Assembly (NCBI GenBank): GCA_025699005.1
Contig: JAILWI010000002.1
Location: forward strand, 151,403-215,402
From: Chloroflexota bacterium
GTDB lineage: Bacteria > Chloroflexota > Limnocylindria > QHBO01
Direction: 5' to 3'
Length of the DNA: 64,000 nucleotides
Shown in pieces: positions 16,580-24,996 of this stretch. The position numbers and the translations under genes were made by a program. Numbering within the stretch: the stretch's first letter is position 1; the number at the start of each line of letters is the position of its first letter. The notes below the pieces were generated by a model. The model did no database searches and was not told the DNA's origin. It was given only the letters and a program-made list of their open reading frames with translations.

Positions 16580-18237
16580 CAGACGCCCTCCTTTCGTCCG
16601 TACCAGTGGTAGCCGTATGGCGCCATCTCGCAGCTGAGCCGATCGCTCGAGATCTCGGGCGCCTCCTCGTCACCGGCTCCGAAGATGTGCCGCCAGCGCG
16701 TCCCGCGCGCATCGGCCGGGATCTGGATGCTGACCTTCGCCGGCTGGTCGGAGAAATTGTGGATGGCCATCACGCTCGAACCGTCCCAGGTCGCGACATG
16801 CGCCAGGACCGCCGGATTGCGCGTCCCCACGACCATCCACGTGCCCCAGCCGAACTCCGGCCACTCCTTGCGGGTCCGGATGGCGCGCTCGGTCCAGTTG
16901 AGGAACGAGCCCGGATCGCGCCGCTGCTCCTCGACATTGAGCTTCGGATAGCCGAACGGCCCGTCCTTCAGCACCGGCCGCGGCAGATCGCCCTCGTCCG
17001 CCGTGGTGAAGCCGCCTCCGGGCCGATCCGACCACTGCATCGGCAGGCGCACCGCCTCGCGATCGGCCATGGCGAGGTTGTCGCCCAGGCCGATCTCCTC
17101 GCCGTAGAACAGGACGGGCGTGCCCGGCAGGCTGAACAGCAGGCTGTAGGCGAGCTCCATGCGGCGTCGATCCCCATCGACCATGGTCGGGAAGCGTCGC
17201 CGAATACCGCGGTCGAAGAGGCGCATCGACTTCTTCGGGGCGAAGGCCGCAAAGACCTCCTCGCGCTCCGCGTCGGACAGCTTGTCGAGCGATGCCTCGT
17301 CGTGGTTCTTGATGAAGTTCGCCCACTGGGCCTGCGGCGGGATCGGGGGGAGGGATCGGAGCGCATCGACGACCGGCGTCGCGTCCCCGCGCACGAAGGA
17401 CAGGTAGAGCGCCTGGTTGGTGATGAAGCTGAAGAGCATGTCCATCTGGTTGCCGCGCTCGCCGAAGTAGCTCGCCAGCTTGTCCGCCGGCTCGTTCGCC
17501 TCGGCCAGCAGCATGGCGTCGCCGCGGCGCCGGACCATGAAGTCGCCGAGGTCGCGGAGGTAGTCGTGCGGGTCCGTCACGGCGGGGTTTCCCGGGCTCA
17601 CCTGCTCGATGAGGAAGGGGACCGCATCCACCCGGAATCCGGACAGGCCGAGCTCGAGCCAGAAGCCGATGACCTTGTGGATCTCGTTGCGAACGAGCGG
17701 GTTGTTGATGTTGAGGTCCGGCTGGAACGGATAGAAACGGTGCATGTACCAGCGCTTCGCCGCCCGGTCGTACGACCAGATGCTCTCCTGCTTGCCCGGG
17801 AAGATGATTCCCTTGTCGGCATCCGGCGGCTTCTCATCGGCCCACACGTAGAAGTCGCGGTAGATCGGGTGGCCCTGGCGGGCCATCTGGAACCAGGGAT
17901 GGTCGACCGAGGTGTGGTTCACAACGAGGTCGGCGATGACCCGTATCCCGCGCTCCTTCGCCGTGCGCACCAGCTCGACGAGATCGCCGAGGCTGCCGTA
18001 CTTGTCGGCGACGCCGTAGTAGTCGGCGACGTCGTATCCGTAGTCGCGCTCCGGCGACGGGTAGATCGGCATCAACCACAGGCAGGTGACGCCGAGGCCG
18101 GCGAGGTAGTCGATCCGCTGGGTCAGGCCGTCGAGATCGCCGACGCCGTCACCGTTCGTGTCGAGGAACGCCTGGGTGTCGACGCAGTAGACGATCGCGT
18201 TCTTCCACCACAGGTCGCTGGTTGCTTCGAGGCTCAT
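16579..18237 (-). CDS. GH13 family enzyme, trehalose synthase (TreS)/alpha-glucosidase-like
   Basis: A 552-aa (beta/alpha)8-barrel enzyme of normal TreS length, without a signal peptide, so cytoplasmic. The four GH13 regions are visible: DLVVNHTS (about residue 103), GFRVDAVPF with the nucleophile Asp (about 205), LLAEANEP with the general acid Glu (about 250) and FIKNHDE (about 315). The start LWWKNAIVYCVDTQAF and RVDAVPF favour the TreS branch, which interconverts maltose and trehalose, over plain amylases. ATG 18237 begins the barrel; the open frame upstream is antisense to the hydrolase gene. First gene of the operon with the LLM flavoenzyme. Confidence 0.87.
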   Translation of the reverse strand: MSLEATSDLWWKNAIVYCVDTQAFLDTNGDGVGDLDGLTQRIDYLAGLGVTCLWLMPIYPSPERDYGYDVADYYGVADKYGSLGDLVELVRTAKERGIRVIADLVVNHTSVDHPWFQMARQGHPIYRDFYVWADEKPPDADKGIIFPGKQESIWSYDRAAKRWYMHRFYPFQPDLNINNPLVRNEIHKVIGFWLELGLSGFRVDAVPFLIEQVSPGNPAVTDPHDYLRDLGDFMVRRRGDAMLLAEANEPADKLASYFGERGNQMDMLFSFITNQALYLSFVRGDATPVVDALRSLPPIPPQAQWANFIKNHDEASLDKLSDAEREEVFAAFAPKKSMRLFDRGIRRRFPTMVDGDRRRMELAYSLLFSLPGTPVLFYGEEIGLGDNLAMADREAVRLPMQWSDRPGGGFTTADEGDLPRPVLKDGPFGYPKLNVEEQRRDPGSFLNWTERAIRTRKEWPEFGWGTWMVVGTRNPAVLAHVATWDGSSVMAIHNFSDQPAKVSIQIPADARGTRWRHIFGAGDEEAPEISSDRLSCEMAPYGYHWYGRKEGV

Positions 18238-18279
18238 GCGCTTGCCTGCTTGCACGGAGCGTTCCCGGACGCGGCCCGG

Positions 18280-18285
18280 GATAAT
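18280..18285 (+). promoter_or_regulatory. -10 element GATAAT for leaderless hydrolase operon
   Basis: GATAAT is followed by 6 nt and ATG 18292. No Shine-Dalgarno sequence precedes the start. Confidence 0.5.
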
Positions 18286-18291
18286 GGCGTC

Positions 18292-19074
18292 ATGCCGACC
18301 GTCGAGCTCGCGATGCACACGTGGGCCCCTGGTGCCGACGCGCCGCCGAGGGGAACCGTGGTGCTCGTCCACGGGGTGACCGGCTGGCACCGCACCTGGT
18401 GGCGCGTGGGGCCGGCGCTCGCCGATGCCGGATGGCGGGTCGTGGCGGTCGACCAGCGGGGGCATGGCCACAGCCCCCGCATCGAGGGATTCACCACGGT
18501 CGCGGAGCTGGCGGGCGATCTCGCCAGCACGGTCGAGGGACTCGGTGCCCCCGTCGATGCCGTCGTCGGGCACTCGCTCGGCGCCGCGGTCGCGGCCGAG
18601 CTCGCCCACGAGCGCCCCGAGCTCGTGCGGCGCGTCGTGCTCGAGGATCCGCCGGCCGTCACGCGTGCCGACGACATCGGCTGGCAGGCCAATCTCGAGC
18701 GGGAGCTGCTCGCCGCCGAGGAGGACCCCGCGTCGGAGATCGCCCGCGAGCTGTCGGAGAACCCCGGCTGGGCCGAGGAGGATGCACGCCAGGACGTGGA
18801 CGGCAAGCGGCTCGCCGACCGTTTCGGGCTCGTGGCAACCTTCCGGCGCGACACGGGAGCCCGCGTGCTCGAGCTCGCCCCCACGCTCCGGGTCCCCGCG
18901 CTCTACGTCCTGGCCGCCGAGGGCCGCTCGGTGCTGGGGGGCGAGCACCGGCGCCGGCTCGTCGAGCGGCTGCCCGATGACGCCAGGGTCGTGGTGGCGG
19001 ACGCCGGTCACACCGTCCATCGCGATTGCCCGAACTGGTACGTGTCCACGGTGCTCGAGTGGATCGGGTCGTGA
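18292..19074 (+). CDS. Alpha/beta-fold hydrolase
   Basis: A 260-aa cytoplasmic hydrolase. The oxyanion strand is VLVHGVTGW (about residue 26), the nucleophile elbow GHSLGAA (about 88) and the catalytic His lies in DAGHTVHRD (about 240). It heads an operon: its stop overlaps the sirtuin start (GTGA), and the P1-family peptidase follows. The start is supported by a -10 element 6 nt upstream; the long upstream frame is antisense to the GH13 gene. The substrate is unknown. Confidence 0.88.
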   Translation: MPTVELAMHTWAPGADAPPRGTVVLVHGVTGWHRTWWRVGPALADAGWRVVAVDQRGHGHSPRIEGFTTVAELAGDLASTVEGLGAPVDAVVGHSLGAAVAAELAHERPELVRRVVLEDPPAVTRADDIGWQANLERELLAAEEDPASEIARELSENPGWAEEDARQDVDGKRLADRFGLVATFRRDTGARVLELAPTLRVPALYVLAAEGRSVLGGEHRRRLVERLPDDARVVVADAGHTVHRDCPNWYVSTVLEWIGS

Positions 19075-19886
19075 CGACCACCGCCGAGGTCGCCCGCTGG
19101 ATCGCCGATGCCCGCTCGGTCGTGGCGCTCACCGGTGCGGGCATCAGCACCGAGTCCGGCATTCCCGACTTCCGCGGGCCGGACGGAGTCTGGACCCGCG
19201 ATCCGCGTGCCGAGCGCCTCAGCAACATCGGCTACTACGTCGCCGATCCGCGCATCCGTCGCGAGGCGTGGCAGCGTCGCGCCGACCACCCCGCCTGGAG
19301 CGCGCGTGCGAACCCGGGTCACCGTGCCCTCGTGGACCTCGAGCGCGCGGGCCGGCTCGACGTGCTCGTCACCCAGAACATCGACGGCCTGCACCTGGCC
19401 GCGGGCACGTCCATGGCGCGCCTCATCGAGATCCACGGCACGATCCGCGAGACCGCGTGTCTCACCTGCGGTGACCGAAGGCCGATGCGGGAGACGCTGC
19501 AGCGGGTCCGCGACGGCGATCCGGACCCCGCCTGCCTCGGATGCGGCGGCATCCTGAAGTCGGCGACCATCAGCTTCGGCCAGAACCTCGACCCCGGACT
19601 GCTGGCCCGGGCCGAGTCGGCAGCGGCTCGCGCCGACGTCCTGCTGGCGGTCGGCACGAGCCTCAGCGTCTACCCCGTCGCGCGGTTGCCGGAGCTGACG
19701 CTCGCCGGGGGAGGGCGGGTCGTGATCCTCAATGCCGAGCCGACACCGCTCGACGCATCGGGGCACGCGGTGCTGGCCGGTCGAGCCGGTGAGGTGCTTC
19801 CTGCGCTTGTCGACGCGGTCGTGACCCGGATGCGTGGCACTCGGCCGGGGGTGCATGTGGCCTCCCGGCCCACCGTCGAGCCATGA
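19071..19886 (+). CDS. Sir2-family NAD-dependent protein deacylase
   Basis: A 271-aa sirtuin. GAGISTESGIPDFRG (about residues 22-36) binds NAD, QNIDGLH (about 102) and the catalytic His in EIHGT (about 121) are intact, and two Cys pairs, CLTC and CLGC, form the structural zinc site. It removes acyl groups from lysine, making nicotinamide and O-acyl-ADP-ribose. GTG 19071 overlaps the hydrolase stop (GTGA). The C-terminal 20 residues are non-conserved. The target is unknown; position between hydrolases suggests a general metabolic role. Confidence 0.93.
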   Translation: MTTTAEVARWIADARSVVALTGAGISTESGIPDFRGPDGVWTRDPRAERLSNIGYYVADPRIRREAWQRRADHPAWSARANPGHRALVDLERAGRLDVLVTQNIDGLHLAAGTSMARLIEIHGTIRETACLTCGDRRPMRETLQRVRDGDPDPACLGCGGILKSATISFGQNLDPGLLARAESAAARADVLLAVGTSLSVYPVARLPELTLAGGGRVVILNAEPTPLDASGHAVLAGRAGEVLPALVDAVVTRMRGTRPGVHVASRPTVEP

Positions 19887-19899
19887 GCGGGATGCGCCG

Positions 19900-20793
19900 A
19901 TGCATCGGCTGACGATCCGCGACGTCCCCGGCATTCGGGTCGGTCATTGGACCGATGAGGACGCGCGCACCGGGTGCACCGTCATCCTCGCCGACGACGG
20001 CGGGATGGTGGCGGGAGTCGACGTGCGCGGTTCCGCACCGGGCACGCGCGAGACCGACCTCCTGCGACCGACGGCACTCGTCGAGCGCATCCACGCCATC
20101 TGCCTGGCCGGGGGGTCGGCCTTCGGGTTGGCCGCCGCCGATGGGGTCATGCGCCGACTCGCCGAGCGCGGGGTCGGATTTCCGGCGCCGCATCGTCCTG
20201 TCCCGATCGTGCCGGGCGCCATCCTCTACGACCTCGGGGAGGGATCAGCCACCGCATTTCCCGACGCGGACTCGGGCTACGCGGCGACGCGGGCCGCCGA
20301 AGAGAACGAGGGACCGCTCGAGGGTCGCGTTGGGGCCGGCACCGGAGCGACCGTCGCCAAGCTGTCGGGCCCGGGTCATGCGGCGGGCATCGGCTCGGGA
20401 GCCCGTCGCGCCGCGGACGGCAGCCTGGTCGGGGCGATTGTCGCGAACAACGCGCTGGGCGACATCCTCGACCGCACCGGCCAGCCGCTCGCAACCTCCG
20501 GTGGCGCGGAGCCGTCGCCCGGGCTTGGCAACACCGTCCTGGCCGTCGTCGCGACCGATGCGTCGCTCGACCGAGCCCAGTGTCGAAAGCTGGCCGAGCT
20601 GGCGCACGACGCGCTCGCACGCGTCATCCGCCCGGTGCACACCCTGTACGACGGGGACGTGGTGTTCGCCGTCAGCACGGGCGACGGCACTGCCGCACCC
20701 CCCGAGTCGATCTTCGCGATCGCGGCCGCCATGGAGGCGGCGGTGCTGGAGTCGGTCGAGCGCAGCGTGACCGAGGCGGTCGCGCGCTCCTAG
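19900..20793 (+). CDS. P1-family (S58) peptidase, DmpA/NylC-like Ntn hydrolase
   Basis: A 297-aa protein with the family start IRVGHWTDEDARTGCTVIL and LAGGSAFGLAAADGVM. The sequence GLGNTVLAVVATDA places Asn211-Thr212 at the expected autocleavage site, as in the nylon-oligomer hydrolase NylC, where Thr becomes the N-terminal nucleophile. It would therefore mature to an alpha and a beta chain. ATG 19900 is used because the conserved domain starts there, 13 bp after the sirtuin stop. Its TAG stop shares CTAG with the convergent panB stop. Substrates in the family range from aminopeptides to cyclic amides. Confidence 0.88.
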   Translation: MHRLTIRDVPGIRVGHWTDEDARTGCTVILADDGGMVAGVDVRGSAPGTRETDLLRPTALVERIHAICLAGGSAFGLAAADGVMRRLAERGVGFPAPHRPVPIVPGAILYDLGEGSATAFPDADSGYAATRAAEENEGPLEGRVGAGTGATVAKLSGPGHAAGIGSGARRAADGSLVGAIVANNALGDILDRTGQPLATSGGAEPSPGLGNTVLAVVATDASLDRAQCRKLAELAHDALARVIRPVHTLYDGDVVFAVSTGDGTAAPPESIFAIAAAMEAAVLESVERSVTEAVARS

Positions 20794-21659
20794 CTTTCGC
20801 GGCGGGTGCGCTCGAGGTCGGCTTCGAAGGCGCGCAGCTCGTCGCCGGCGATCTTGTACTCGTGCTCCGACGCCGGGTACGTACCTGAGCGCACCTCGGC
20901 GGCGAACTCGGCGAGGCCGCGGCGTGTCTCCGCCGCCAGCTCGGCGTAGCGCTTCACGAAGCGGGGCGCCGCGCCCTCGTTGATGCCCAGCAGGTCGTGC
21001 CACACGAGGACCTGGCCGTCGCAGCCCGGTCCGGCGCCGATGCCGATGGTGGGGATCGTCAGGATCTTGCTGATGTGCGTCGCGACCCGCGCCGGCACCG
21101 ACTCGAGCACGATGGCGAAGGCGCCGGCCGCCTCGAGCTCACGAGCGTCGTGGAGGACGTGTCGGGCGGCCGCCGCGGTCTGGCCCTGGGCCTTCATGCC
21201 GCCGAGCTTCGTGGCGGATTGCGGCGTTAGCCCGACGTGGCCCATGACCGGGATGCCCGCGTCGACGATCGCCCGGACGCGCGACACCATCGGCCCTGCG
21301 CCCTCGAGCTTCACGGCATCGGCGCCGGCCTTCACGAGCCGCACGGCGCCGGCCACCGCGTCGCGGTCCGAGGCCTGGAACGTGCCGAACGGCATGTCGC
21401 CCACGATGAGCGAGCGGGGTCGTGCCCGCGCGACCGCGGAGGTGAGCATCGCCGCCTCGTCCATCGTGACCGGCACCGTCGAGTCGTAGCCGAGCATGTT
21501 GTTGCCCGCCGAGTCGCCGACGAGGATGAGGTCGATGCCCGCCTCGGATGCCAGGCGCGCAGAGGGATGGTCGTAGGTGGTGACCATCACGATCTTCGTG
21601 CCGGCCCGCTTCATGGCGGCGACGTCGGGGAGACCGATCGACTCGCGTGACTCGCTCAT
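20790..21659 (-). CDS. panB: 3-methyl-2-oxobutanoate hydroxymethyltransferase
   Basis: A 289-aa TIM-barrel enzyme that makes ketopantoate from alpha-ketoisovalerate and methylene-THF, the first step of pantothenate synthesis. VTTYDHPSARLASEAGID, VGDSAGNNMLGYDSTVPVT (split at residues 45-63), AVKLEGA and IGIGAGPGCDGQVLV are family hallmarks, including the Mg-binding Asp residues and the catalytic Glu. ATG 21659 starts the conserved region. It is the last gene of the DUF2520-panC-panB operon, 31 bp behind panC. Confidence 0.96.
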   Translation of the reverse strand: MSESRESIGLPDVAAMKRAGTKIVMVTTYDHPSARLASEAGIDLILVGDSAGNNMLGYDSTVPVTMDEAAMLTSAVARARPRSLIVGDMPFGTFQASDRDAVAGAVRLVKAGADAVKLEGAGPMVSRVRAIVDAGIPVMGHVGLTPQSATKLGGMKAQGQTAAAARHVLHDARELEAAGAFAIVLESVPARVATHISKILTIPTIGIGAGPGCDGQVLVWHDLLGINEGAAPRFVKRYAELAAETRRGLAEFAAEVRSGTYPASEHEYKIAGDELRAFEADLERTRRES

Positions 21660-21690
21660 GCCGGAAGCGTCCACCCCGCCGCGCGGGTTG

Positions 21691-22503
21691 TCAACGCGAC
21701 GTACGGCCGAGGCGAACGTTGTCGATGAGCCGCGTCTCGCCGACCCGGATCGCCGCCACGAGCGTCGGACCGTCGAAGTCGGCGAGCGCCACGTACTCGA
21801 CCTCGATCTCGCCGGCCCCATCGAGGACGGAACGCGCCGCGGCAATGGCATTCCCGCCTGCTTCGTGGGCCGCGCTGCCGGCCTCGAGTGCCCGCGGGAG
21901 GGCGAGGCTCAGCCGCCGCTCCTGGGGCGAGAGAAACACGTTGCGCGACGAGAGCGCCAGGCCGTCGCTGTCGCGGATCGTGGGCAGCGCCACGATCTCG
22001 AGCCCCAGGTCGAGATCGGAGACGACGCGGCGGACGACCGCTACCTGCTGGGCGTCCTTCTGCCCGAACCAGGCCGCCGTCGGCGTGACGATCGCGAAGA
22101 GCTTCGTGCACACCGTCGCAACCGCGCGAAAGTGGCCGGGTCGCGCGGCTCCCTCGAGGGTCGTGGCAAGCTCGCCCGGTTCGACCCACGTGTCGAAGCC
22201 GGGAGGGTAGAGCTCCTCCACGGACGGGACGAACAGGAGATCGACCCCATGGGCTTCGGCGTCCCGCGCGTCGCGCTCCTCGTCGCGCGGGTAGCGCGCC
22301 AGGTCACCCGCCGCGTTGAACTGGGCCGGGTTGACGAACAGGCTCACCACCACGACGTCCGACGCCTCTCGCGCCGCACGCATGAGGGCACGGTGCCCGT
22401 CGTGGAAGGCGCCCATGGTCGGCACGAGGCCGATCCGCTCGCCGAGCTCGCGGGCCGGAGCGAGCGCCTCGCGAACCTCGTTCACGGTGCGGAGGATTCT
22501 CAC
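21691..22503 (-). CDS. panC: Pantoate-beta-alanine ligase
   Basis: A 270-aa enzyme that condenses pantoate with beta-alanine using ATP. LVPTMGAFHDGHRAL (about residue 25) contains the nucleotide-binding HXGH-type site, followed by SLFVNPAQF and FGQKDAQQV; SSRNVFLS near residue 185 is the KMSKS-like loop. GTG 22503 overlaps the DUF2520 stop (GTGA). Longer upstream readings fall in the DUF2520 gene. Confidence 0.96.
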   Translation of the reverse strand: MRILRTVNEVREALAPARELGERIGLVPTMGAFHDGHRALMRAAREASDVVVVSLFVNPAQFNAAGDLARYPRDEERDARDAEAHGVDLLFVPSVEELYPPGFDTWVEPGELATTLEGAARPGHFRAVATVCTKLFAIVTPTAAWFGQKDAQQVAVVRRVVSDLDLGLEIVALPTIRDSDGLALSSRNVFLSPQERRLSLALPRALEAGSAAHEAGGNAIAAARSVLDGAGEIEVEYVALADFDGPTLVAAIRVGETRLIDNVRLGRTSR

Positions 22504-23159
22504 CGCTGCGTCGCCTCCGCCAGCGCCCGGTACATCGTCGCGAGGTGCGGCGCCCGCGCCTCGAGCGCGGCGAGATGCGCATCGACCGTCGCCGTGTCGC
22601 CGCGCGCGATCGGCCCGGTGAGCTCGAACCCGTTCTCGATCGTCCGTCGCATGAGCGGGACGATCGCCTCGGGCGGCGCCCCCACCGACTCGAGGAGCTC
22701 GGTCGCGGCCCGGTGCAGGGTGACGAGGAAGTTGCCGCCGATGACCGCCGCCGCGTGGTAGATGGCACGGTCCGCATCGGCGATCTCGAAGGACCGAAGC
22801 CCCAGGCGTTCGGCCAGATCGCGTGCCTCGGTCATGGCTTCCGGGGTCTCGGCCGAGATCGCGGCCCAGGCGCCGTCGAGCTGCTCGGCGCCGCGGCCGC
22901 GCACGAGGGTCTGGAGCGGATGGACGCTGAAGCGACGGCGGTGCGGATCCAGGGCGGAGAGCATCGTCGCCCCGCTGACATGGGCGATCCACGGGCCGAC
23001 CGGGATGCCGGCGGCGACCTCGGCGATGGACGCATCCGGCACGCACAGCAGCACGAGCTCGGGGTCCTCGTCGGTGAGCGTCAGCCCCCCTTCGGCGAGC
23101 CGGTCGTGGATGGCGCGCCCGGCGCGACCCAGGCCGATGACGCGGACGCGGTTGAGCAT
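22500..23159 (-). CDS. Rossmann-like DUF2520 protein in pantothenate operon (candidate ketopantoate reductase)
   Basis: A 219-aa protein with an N-terminal NAD(P)-binding motif VIGLGRAGRAI, the segment VSGATMLSAL and a helical C-terminal domain with FSVHPLQT and AAAVIGGNFLVTL, all diagnostic of DUF2520. Members commonly lie next to panC in GC-rich bacteria. No panE or ilvC is seen in the window, so it may supply ketopantoate reduction, but that is inference. ATG 23159 follows TAGACT by 6 nt. Leads the operon into panC and panB. Confidence 0.85.
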   Translation of the reverse strand: MLNRVRVIGLGRAGRAIHDRLAEGGLTLTDEDPELVLLCVPDASIAEVAAGIPVGPWIAHVSGATMLSALDPHRRRFSVHPLQTLVRGRGAEQLDGAWAAISAETPEAMTEARDLAERLGLRSFEIADADRAIYHAAAVIGGNFLVTLHRAATELLESVGAPPEAIVPLMRRTIENGFELTGPIARGDTATVDAHLAALEARAPHLATMYRALAEATQR

Positions 23160-23165
23160 GCCCGG

Positions 23166-23171
23166 AGTCTA
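23166..23171 (-). promoter_or_regulatory. -10 element TAGACT of the pantothenate operon
   Basis: On the minus strand TAGACT is followed by 6 nt and ATG 23159, predicting a leaderless transcript for DUF2520-panC-panB. Confidence 0.55.
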
Positions 23172-23175
23172 GTGC

Positions 23176-24609
23176 TCAGCGCAGCGCGCCCCGCAGCGCC
23201 GAGCGCGCCGCGTGCATTCCGCACAGCCCGTGAACGCCGCCGCCCGGCGGCGTCGACGCCGAGCACACGAAGATCCCGGGGTCGGGCGTGGAGTACGGGC
23301 CCCAGCGCACCGCCGGGCGGGTGAAGAGCTGCGCCCAGTGCTGCATCCCGCCGTTGATGTCGCCGCCGATGTAGTTCTCGTTGTAGGCCTCGAGCTCACT
23401 CGGGCGAAGGACGTGGCGAGCCACGATCCGGTCGCGGAAGCCTGGCGCAAAGCGCTCGATCTGCCCGAGGATGCGCTCGGTGGCATCGCCGTCCCAGCCA
23501 TTGGGCACGTGGCAGTAGGCCCACACGACCTCGCGACCGGCCGGCGCCCGCGACGGGTCGAAGCGCGACGGCTGGGCGAGGAGGACGAACGGGCGCTCGT
23601 GGACGCGCCCCCGGGCGACGGCGCGCTCCGACGCGGCGATCTCCTCGTACGTCCCGCCGATGTGGACCGTCCCCGCCTCGCCGATGACCGGGTCGCGCCA
23701 CGGGATCGGGCCATCGAGGACGAGGTCCAGCTTGAAGGCCGCCGGGCCGTAGCGGTAGCGACGCAGCTGCGCCGCGTAGAGCCCGCCGAGCCGATCTCCG
23801 GCCATCGCCAGCACCTGCCGCGGCGTCACGTCGAGCAGCGCCGCCCGGTGGGCGGGCAGCTCCCGGACGTCACCGATGCGCGCGCCCGTCGTGATGTGAC
23901 CGCCGGCCTCCCGGAGCGAGGCAGCGAGCGCGTCGACGATGTGCTGCGATCCGCCCCGCGGGAACGGCCAGCCGACCGCATGGCCGCTGACGAGCAGCGC
24001 GAGCGCCGGGCCGCCGGTCACCGGCGCCGTCATCGGCAGGAACGAGTGAGCGCCACACCCGGCGAGGAGCGCTCGGCCGACCGGTGAGCGGAGACGGCGC
24101 GCCAGCGCCGCCACCGGCAGGAGGGCGAGGAGTCCGAAGCGGCCAAGCGCGACGGGGTGTCGAACGGCGCCGATCGGCAACGGCCCGAGCAGCTCCCGCA
24201 CGATGAGGTCCCAGTCCGCGACCAGCGGCGTCATCCAGTCCCGGTACGTGCGCGCGTCGCCGGCATCGTCGAAACTGGCCGCCGTCTCCTCGATGCCGCG
24301 TCGCAGCAGGGCGACCCGCCCGTCGCCGAGCGGGTGCGCCAGCTGGATCGGCGGCTCGATCCACTCCAGGCCGTGACGCGCGAGATCGAGCTCGCGGAAG
24401 AGCGGCGAGGACCTGGCGAGCGGGTGGATCGCGCTGCAGACGTCGTGAAGGACGCCCGGCTCGGTCAGCTCCGCGGTTCGACACCCGCCGCCGATCGTGT
24501 CGCGCGCCTCGAACAGCCGGACGCTCCGGCCGGCGCGCGCGAGGACGATCGCGGCGGCGAGCCCGTTCGGCCCGGCGCCCACCACCACCGCATCGGCCGC
24601 GTCAGTCAC
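23176..24609 (-). CDS. Phytoene-desaturase-like FAD-dependent oxidoreductase
   Basis: A 477-aa flavoprotein. It opens with VVVGAGPNGLAAAIVLARAG and EARDTIGGGCRTAEL, the dinucleotide-binding motif plus the GG segment of phytoene dehydrogenase/amine-oxidase relatives, and ends with the FAD-contacting ASTPPGGGVHGLCGMHAA. The middle is divergent from true CrtI and no carotenoid gene lies nearby, so the substrate is unknown. GTG 24609 follows TACCGT by 6 nt. It sits between the DUF385 and pantothenate genes with its own promoter. Confidence 0.85.
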   Translation of the reverse strand: MTDAADAVVVGAGPNGLAAAIVLARAGRSVRLFEARDTIGGGCRTAELTEPGVLHDVCSAIHPLARSSPLFRELDLARHGLEWIEPPIQLAHPLGDGRVALLRRGIEETAASFDDAGDARTYRDWMTPLVADWDLIVRELLGPLPIGAVRHPVALGRFGLLALLPVAALARRLRSPVGRALLAGCGAHSFLPMTAPVTGGPALALLVSGHAVGWPFPRGGSQHIVDALAASLREAGGHITTGARIGDVRELPAHRAALLDVTPRQVLAMAGDRLGGLYAAQLRRYRYGPAAFKLDLVLDGPIPWRDPVIGEAGTVHIGGTYEEIAASERAVARGRVHERPFVLLAQPSRFDPSRAPAGREVVWAYCHVPNGWDGDATERILGQIERFAPGFRDRIVARHVLRPSELEAYNENYIGGDINGGMQHWAQLFTRPAVRWGPYSTPDPGIFVCSASTPPGGGVHGLCGMHAARSALRGALR

Positions 24610-24615
24610 GCCGAT

Positions 24616-24621
24616 ACGGTA
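24616..24621 (-). promoter_or_regulatory. -10 element TACCGT
   Basis: On the minus strand TACCGT is followed by 6 nt (ATCGGC) and GTG 24609 with no Shine-Dalgarno, predicting a leaderless mRNA. Confidence 0.45.
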
Positions 24622-24630
24622 GTCGCCGGA

Positions 24631-24996
24631 TCAGTCGAACGTGACCTCCACCAGGGGCGCGGAGACGACCATCACCCCCAGGTCCATGCGCCACAGCCGC
24701 GCGATCGGCGCCAGCAGCCGCTCGCGTTCGGCTCGGTCGGTCACGACGCGGCCCCGCGCAGGAAGGTCGGCCACGACGTCCCGCTTGAGGTGGAAGGTCA
24801 TGTGCGGGTCGGCCGCGAGGTTGGCGACCCAGCCTCGCGGATAGCCCGGCCGGCCGCTGATGAGGATCCGACCGTCGACGTTGTTAAACACCAGCTCGAT
24901 GCGGCGCGGCTCACCGGACTTTCGGCCGGTCGTGGTGATGTCGATCACCTGGCCGCGCTCGAGCGCGCGGGCGATCGCCGGGTCGGTGGCGATCAC
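24631..24996 (-). CDS. DUF385/DDN-family nitroreductase-like split-barrel protein
   Basis: A 121-aa protein. TTTGRKSGEPRRIELVF and GYPRGWVANLAADP match the flavin/F420-binding split-barrel family that includes the mycobacterial deazaflavin-dependent nitroreductase Ddn. GTG 24996 overlaps the protease stop (GTGA), so it is translationally coupled to the HtrA-like protease. Whether it uses F420, FMN or another ligand cannot be told; F420 genes are not in view. Confidence 0.82.
   Translation of the reverse strand: MIATDPAIARALERGQVIDITTTGRKSGEPRRIELVFNNVDGRILISGRPGYPRGWVANLAADPHMTFHLKRDVVADLPARGRVVTDRAERERLLAPIARLWRMDLGVMVVSAPLVEVTFD

Noticed and set aside
18238-19020. N-terminal extension of the GH13 frame to about 813 aa
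   Set aside because: It is antisense to the alpha/beta hydrolase gene, lacks domain similarity and lies beyond a good GH13 start at 18237.
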